A DNA stretch of 64,000 nucleotides, taken from Dendrolimus kikuchii (lineage: Eukaryota > Arthropoda > Insecta > Lepidoptera > Lasiocampidae). Positions within the stretch are counted from its first letter, which is position 1. The number at the start of each line of letters is the position of its first letter. Both the position numbers and the translations under genes were made by a program. The notes beneath the pieces are model-generated. The model worked only from the letters and a program-made list of their open reading frames with translations, had not been told where the DNA came from and searched no databases. Location: assembly GCA_019925095.2 (NCBI GenBank), contig CM034397.1:4111763-4175762 (forward strand), read 5' to 3'. Shown piece after piece: positions 60,601 through 64,000 of this stretch.

Positions 60601-63280
60601 CGAAAAACATCAATTATTTCTCCTATAACATAGACTTGGGTAAGTAAGAATGAGAAAATGAAGGTTAAGATGGTATCGCTATTTAATGAGGAGAGATTAA
60701 AATCATGTGACGAAAAGAATGTTAAACTAGAAGATGGACGCATATAAGTTAAAGGTAAACCCATGGATGGATCGTGTGAAGATAACATGAGGATTTCTGG
60801 TGTGATAGAAGACGTTTGCCGGAACAGTGGAGTATGGAAGGGAGAGTCATATTATACCGACCCCAAATGATTGGAAGAAGTTGAAAGTAATGATAGCCAA
60901 ACACTGGTCGGCAAAGCTATTATCATCAGAGAATAAAGAAAGATATTTGTTTATAAAGCCTATTTATTCTGAGCATATAATTACAATTAATGATAGGTGA
61001 TGATTCTCGCATAATAATTACTCACCCTATATCGCTAATACGACGTGTACATGGAACGAAAACGGAGCTGAGACTGAGCGTTCGTCGCTACGCTCGCACG
61101 TTTATATATCCGAGCGATGACGGACGAGCCGAAGTAATAACAACTACCCGCAAATATAATCTACTCAGTAATCCAACTTATTAACAATAGTACTATTGTA
61201 CCTAACAATAATACTATTGTACCTAACAATAATAAGAGAAAGTAGGTTTTAATAATTAATCCTATAGTGTAAAATTATTTTTACTTCAGCGGGTTACCTC
61301 TGGACGTGCAATTGGCGATTGGTTCATTCCTCTGTACATGGGTTCGCTCCTCCCCTTCAAATTCAACCCAAGAGTGGTGTTGGGAGGTTGTTCGGAAACT
61401 TCGTGTCCATAGAAGCTGGTGGAAAGTGGCGCTTGATGCCCCACCACCCGAAGATGAACCGACCGATAATTTCTCTATTGCTTATACACTTTTAGCGACA
61501 TCGTGGGGGCATTGTATGCCGTTGGTAAGTTTTTATTATATACTCGCTGTGTCCGCGATTTTTTTCAAGTGAGATTGATACTTGTCGTTATATCTCGGTC
61601 AATTTAAACGATAGCAATGATCAGATGAGTAAAGATAAGTTAGCTCCGAGACGTTTTTGCGTTTGTAGTAGTGTACGGTCAGCACATAAATAGATAAACT
61701 ATTACTTTTTACATATTTTTGTTATATTTGTAGGCAATTAATTAATATGAAACTAATAGTATTAAACGGTATTAAAAAAATAAATATTGATATTAAACAT
61801 AATTTTTAATACCAAAATTCCTTCAACTACAGATATTTCGCACTCATCCTCCTCATTACTTTCATCCGATGAATAATTTACGTCAATTCTAATTCGTCCT
61901 GATATTATATCTAAAGTCTCCTACCTGCCCTGAAATTTCCTTTCCTCTTCAAAAGCATGCAGACAAACATTTTTTCCATTCCTCTACAGTTATGCTATTA
62001 TTTGTTCCTCAGCTAGTGTCATTATAGCATTCATGTTCATTGTGACATTTTTTAGCGACGTAATTTTTTAATATCCCCCATATATTAACTTTACCTTGAC
62101 CGTGTTTCAACATCGATACCATTTTTAATTAATAACTTTAATATCAAATAACAACAATGAGCAACACAATATAATATTGATCAATATATAACAAAAATGA
62201 ACAACAAATAAAATCAATTAATTCTTTAATTATCAAACTAAAACCTAATAGTCGGACATCATAACTATTAGCAATGTAAATAAATATTATTTATTTGACT
62301 TTCAGCATTGATTTTTGATTGTAAATATATTTTCTTCTTCAAAATGTAACAAATTTCTTTTTGCTGACTGTACAAGTTAATTTAAATTTCAAGTATAAAA
62401 TTCCTGTAAATATACAAATACTACTACAAACGCAAAAAAGTCTCGAAGCTAATATACCTATAAGATGTTATTTTATTGTTTGTTTTGTTATATATGAATA
62501 ATGTTATGTTTATAATATAATATATCCGCATCGTTATTTTCATTGGAAAGTTTATGTGAGAGATACCGCGTGAAAAACTTGCTTCCCTTTTGAATAATGC
62601 CAATCTGGCTAATCCATGCCTGTCATACCTTTGTGGAAAATGAAGATATTTTGTTATAAAGGATATGGTTCAAATTTCATAATAAATTTTTTAACTCTAG
62701 TTTTTTTAAAGCAAGCATTCACTCCGGTCACATTCCATTAAATCTTTATTTAGTAGGTGATATTCTTCCCCAAATAATTGACTTAATTTTATCCTGATAA
62801 CTACCCTATTTTTCGAATATAAAGAGTCTTGTCCATTCTCCGCATTCTGTATTGAGATTACATTATGTTGTATATGTGGTGTTTAACCTAGTGTTGAGTC
62901 CGATTGTGTAGGATATTATTTTTATAATCTATTATTGAAAACCGGCTTGATTTGAAGACATATTTATTTGACAGACTTGACAGAAGATACATGACTATTA
63001 CACTTCGACAAGATTGTCCATGTGTAATCAAGGATCTGACACACTTAACCATAGACACTACAGTATATACCAAATTTCAGCAAAATTGGTACCGTCGTTT
63101 TTACTGTGAAAACTATGCATTTATAATATTAAGTATGGATTGTCCCCCTCAGATTTGCTCGCAAGGCGTGTCAGCACTTTGCACGCTGGCTACGGTTCGC
63201 GTGCGTGACGCGGTCCACTGTCTAGCACCAATCATGATTGTGATGGCATATTCACCCGAATCAGTCTCTTTGACACCCAA
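45640..63280 (+). CDS. Epg5: Ectopic P granules protein 5 (EPG5) homolog, N-terminal 961 residues, 3' end off window
   Basis: EPG5 is a large Rab7 effector that tethers autophagosomes to late endosomes or lysosomes. Fourteen coding exons with AG/GT borders and joining phases: 45640..45672, 47049..47738, 48815..49023, 49820..50102, 51595..51803, 52391..52530, 53194..53342, 54777..54982, 56977..57146, 58259..58404, 59975..60107, 60336..60489, 61290..61524 and 63153..63280. The start sits in a good context (AACAAGATGG). Residues 1-241 are basic, then acidic, Ser/Thr-rich and probably disordered. From about 242 the helical EPG5 body begins (SSLIAVERECINLTHGF; LLFLLHHLFR; EEGWEEVDRHG followed by RDLLSLLFVLPLRDLVARL). 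Exons 11-13 include WMPRLLAAHPYLHTLALHMV, SVGTWRPTTGEIRAILEDWS and QEWCWEVVRKLRVH, matching positions and spacing of the animal family. The family is about 2,500 residues, so roughly 60% is missing to the right. Introns carry a solo LTR, SINEs and TIR elements. Confidence 0.9.
45673..47048. other. EPG5 intron 1, nothing identifiable
   Basis: AT-rich intron between the 11-codon first exon and the long exon 2. No repeats with in-window partners. Confidence 0.5.
48056..48230 (+). repeat. ACATACATACATAACTTCACG repeat, copy 3
   Basis: Very close to 21711-21893, in EPG5 intron 2. Confidence 0.8.
49039..49350. repeat. Two tandem diverged modules with (TA)n
   Basis: Two related passages with ACTACTACACCAATTTTT/AACTATTGGACCAATTCA and GATGCCAAGGACG/GATGGCCAAGG, separated by a (TA)n run near 49098. 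In EPG5 intron 3. Confidence 0.5.
49724..49770 (-). mobile_element. SINE type A fragment at EPG5 exon 4 border
   Basis: TTGTGTTGTGGGTATTATAC and CTCAGGGGCCAATCCCTGG are the inverse of the SINE A tail. Ends about 50 bases before the exon 4 acceptor. Confidence 0.55.
50664..50888 (+). repeat. AAACTACGTTTTAACGG-family repeat, copy 3
   Basis: Contains TTTTCTTAAGTTTTCGCGAC, CGACGTTTCGGCCACTTTTC and CTACCGCCAACTTGTTAAT. In EPG5 intron 4. Confidence 0.7.
50889..51393. repeat. ~95-bp inverted repeat flanking a CTAGCTTC element
   Basis: Left arm 50889-50985 and right arm 51301-51393 are about 90% identical in inverted orientation (core CAACATGTTATGGCTTGAA). A second small palindrome (50986-51038) and a repeat copy (51039-51299) fill the loop. 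Confidence 0.9.
51039..51299 (+). repeat. CTAGCTTCTGCCCGCG repeat, copy 3
   Basis: Same start, middle and end landmarks as 42004, inside the inverted repeat. Confidence 0.85.
52020..52247 (-). mobile_element. SINE type A, copy 3
   Basis: Starts CGGCAGACAAACACACACAT and ends CGCTCAACCACAGAGGCCGT, the inverse of 22749-22982. In EPG5 intron 5. Confidence 0.85.
52548..52806 (+). repeat. CTAGCTTCTGCCCGCG repeat, copy 4
   Basis: Begins 18 bases after the EPG5 exon 6 donor (52530/52531), the closest repeat to a splice donor in the gene. Confidence 0.85.
53486..53925 (+). mobile_element. Solo LTR of an LTR retrotransposon
   Basis: 440 bp starting TGTTACGA and ending TCGTAACA (TG...CA, inverted terminal bases), flanked by a 4-bp direct repeat ATAT (53482-53485 and 53926-53929). 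No gag or pol nearby. The 144-codon ORF inside is non-coding LTR sequence. In EPG5 intron 7. Confidence 0.65.
55224..55432 (+). repeat. AAACTACGTTTTAACGG-family repeat, copy 4 (both ends)
   Basis: AATAAAACTACGTTTTAACG at the left and CGCGAAAACTTAAGAAAATG at the right, 209 bp. In EPG5 intron 8. Confidence 0.7.
56046..56364 (+). mobile_element. TTGCAGGAG-family element, full-length, sense in EPG5 intron 8
   Basis: T-rich run followed by TTGCAGGAG at 56052-56070, ends TTCCTGCACGGATA. Same strand as EPG5. Confidence 0.85.
56603..56738. mobile_element. GC-rich MITE with CCGTTAGAGTTAACTTGA ends
   Basis: Left CCGTTAGAGTTAACTTGAGA, inverted right CCGCAAGAGTTAACTTGAAA, 136 bp, CpG-rich core. Confidence 0.65.
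57595..57870. repeat. ACGGATTTAAATGAAACTCG-family repeat, copy 2
   Basis: Related to 25530-25990; in EPG5 intron 9. Confidence 0.6.
58750..59400 (+). repeat. GGAAATCTGAT-family repeat, two tandem diverged units
   Basis: Unit 1 about 58845-59055, unit 2 about 59130-59365. Both carry GA(A/T)TCAGGACCAT-like, GGT(G)GCACTAGCA, GCTATTGCCA and CAGAGCTACG phrases in order. GC-rich island in EPG5 intron 10. Confidence 0.65.
59401..59865. repeat. GC-rich block adjoining the tandem repeat, probable retroelement 5' region
   Basis: Strongly GC-rich with several open but unconserved frames, unlike the AT-rich intron around it. No family motif could be read. Confidence 0.35.
60650..60890 (+). repeat. LINE 3' coding-end remnant, copy 2
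   Basis: GATGGATCGTGTGAAGATAA and CCGACCCCAAATGATTGGA parallel 43080-43345. In EPG5 intron 12. Confidence 0.5.
61640..62452. mobile_element. 813-bp TIR element with TA target site (Tc1/mariner-like, non-autonomous)
   Basis: Left TTAGCTCCGAGACGTTTTTG and inverted right TTAGCTTCGAGACTTTTTTG, extending to GCGTTTGTAGTAGT, about 35 bp each, bordered by TA. No transposase ORF. In EPG5 intron 13. Confidence 0.7.
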
Positions 63281-63869
63281 GTGAGTAATTTTATAAGATA
63301 GAACTAGGTAACTGATATTTAACAGGTAAAATAATTTCTCACTCAGAGTTGAATAATGATCCATTATTTTATTAAGTTTACAATTTTCGTCAAAAAGATT
63401 GTACCAACTTCATCGTTTGTCTCATGTATTAATTTAATCTGCGCACCTTTTTTTGTCTCGATTACATCGTCGCGGATAGAGGGGCTTGTGAAAGCCAACG
63501 CTAGATGGCGTTGAGCGGTCAAAAATATCAGTAGTAGTGAGTCGACCATTGCAACGTGTGCGTTTCCCAAAACCCAAAAACGAATATTTAATCATCAAAA
63601 CGAACTGAATACCAAACATAAACACTAAACAGTGAATTCGATCATCAATACCACAAAAAACCTGTGATTTGCAAGTGCTAGGCCTAGCTGAACTCCACGC
63701 ACGACGGCGTTTGGTAAGTACCATCCCCATTCCTTGGCGTGTGATTCGGGGTTGGGAAAAAGGTTTTGCGCAACTTAAATGCAGAGTACTTGTAAAATAA
63801 AAATGAACCCAAATGTATCAAATATTATAATTAGTTTTGAAACAAAGATACTATTTATAAGTTTTGTTA

Positions 63870-64000
63870 GGTGGTAGGGAAATTACTTGTATGGATTGCT
63901 ACAGCCCTGGTCTAGAGTATGTCGCTATACTAACTTTGAATTTTGTTCCAGTATCAGTGTTCCAGGTTCCATTCCCCCGTTTGATGCCAACAATACGCCT
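63870..64000 (-). mobile_element. TTGCAGGAG-family element, diverged, cut by window end
   Basis: The reverse complement has GGAACCTGGAACACTGATAC and CGACATACTCTAGACCAGGG, matching the family's middle part. Confidence 0.65.

Noticed and set aside
1..64000. CRISPR array, operons or bacterial genes
   Set aside because: No regularly spaced direct repeats and no compact intronless genes; the spliced genes show the DNA is eukaryotic nuclear.

Overview
The window is AT-rich eukaryotic DNA with GT-AG introns and many short interspersed repeats. The repeat types (tRNA-derived SINEs, a CTAGCTTCTGCCCGCG family, LINE tails, TIR miniature elements) and the protein sequences point to an insect, most likely a moth or butterfly. 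No RNA or protein evidence was available: all gene models come from reading splice signals, checking that exon phases join, and recognising protein families.

Six protein-coding units can be supported. (1) 71-5945, plus strand: the 3' part of the clathrin adaptor subunit AP-1 sigma, whose first exon(s) lie left of the window. (2) 14928-29784, minus strand: a five-exon perilipin-type lipid-droplet protein of about 309 residues. (3) 31257-32370, plus strand: a 97-residue protein that is little more than one THAP zinc finger. (4) 34314-39713, plus strand: a two-exon MADF-BESS protein of 277 residues. (5) 35025-37883, minus strand, inside the intron of gene 4: an uninterrupted 952-codon ORF of a non-LTR retrotransposon with an N-terminal zinc finger, a reverse transcriptase and a C-terminal restriction-like endonuclease. 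(6) 45640-63280, plus strand: the first 14 coding exons (961 residues) of the autophagy tether EPG5, which runs off the right edge.

The rest is intron or intergenic DNA dominated by transposable-element debris. Several elements are nested: a SINE in a fold-back MITE (17141-17572), and a TTGCAGGAG-family element in an 80-bp-TIR transposon (41157-41850). Others form large inverted repeats (15431-15945; 50889-51393) or tight hairpins (32898-33028). A solo LTR sits in an EPG5 intron at 53486-53925.

The genes do not form a pathway cluster. AP-1 sigma (vesicle coat), perilipin (lipid droplet) and EPG5 (autophagosome-lysosome fusion) are all membrane-traffic or organelle proteins, but their adjacency is probably chance. 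Perilipin and the THAP gene are head to head and may share a promoter near 31000-31250. A 25-bp sequence in that promoter recurs about 0.8 kb upstream of the MADF-BESS start codon.

The most unusual structure is at 24118-25413. Perilipin exon 2 has been partly duplicated, and the second copy is interleaved with pieces of a LINE endonuclease, as if made by repeated template switching.
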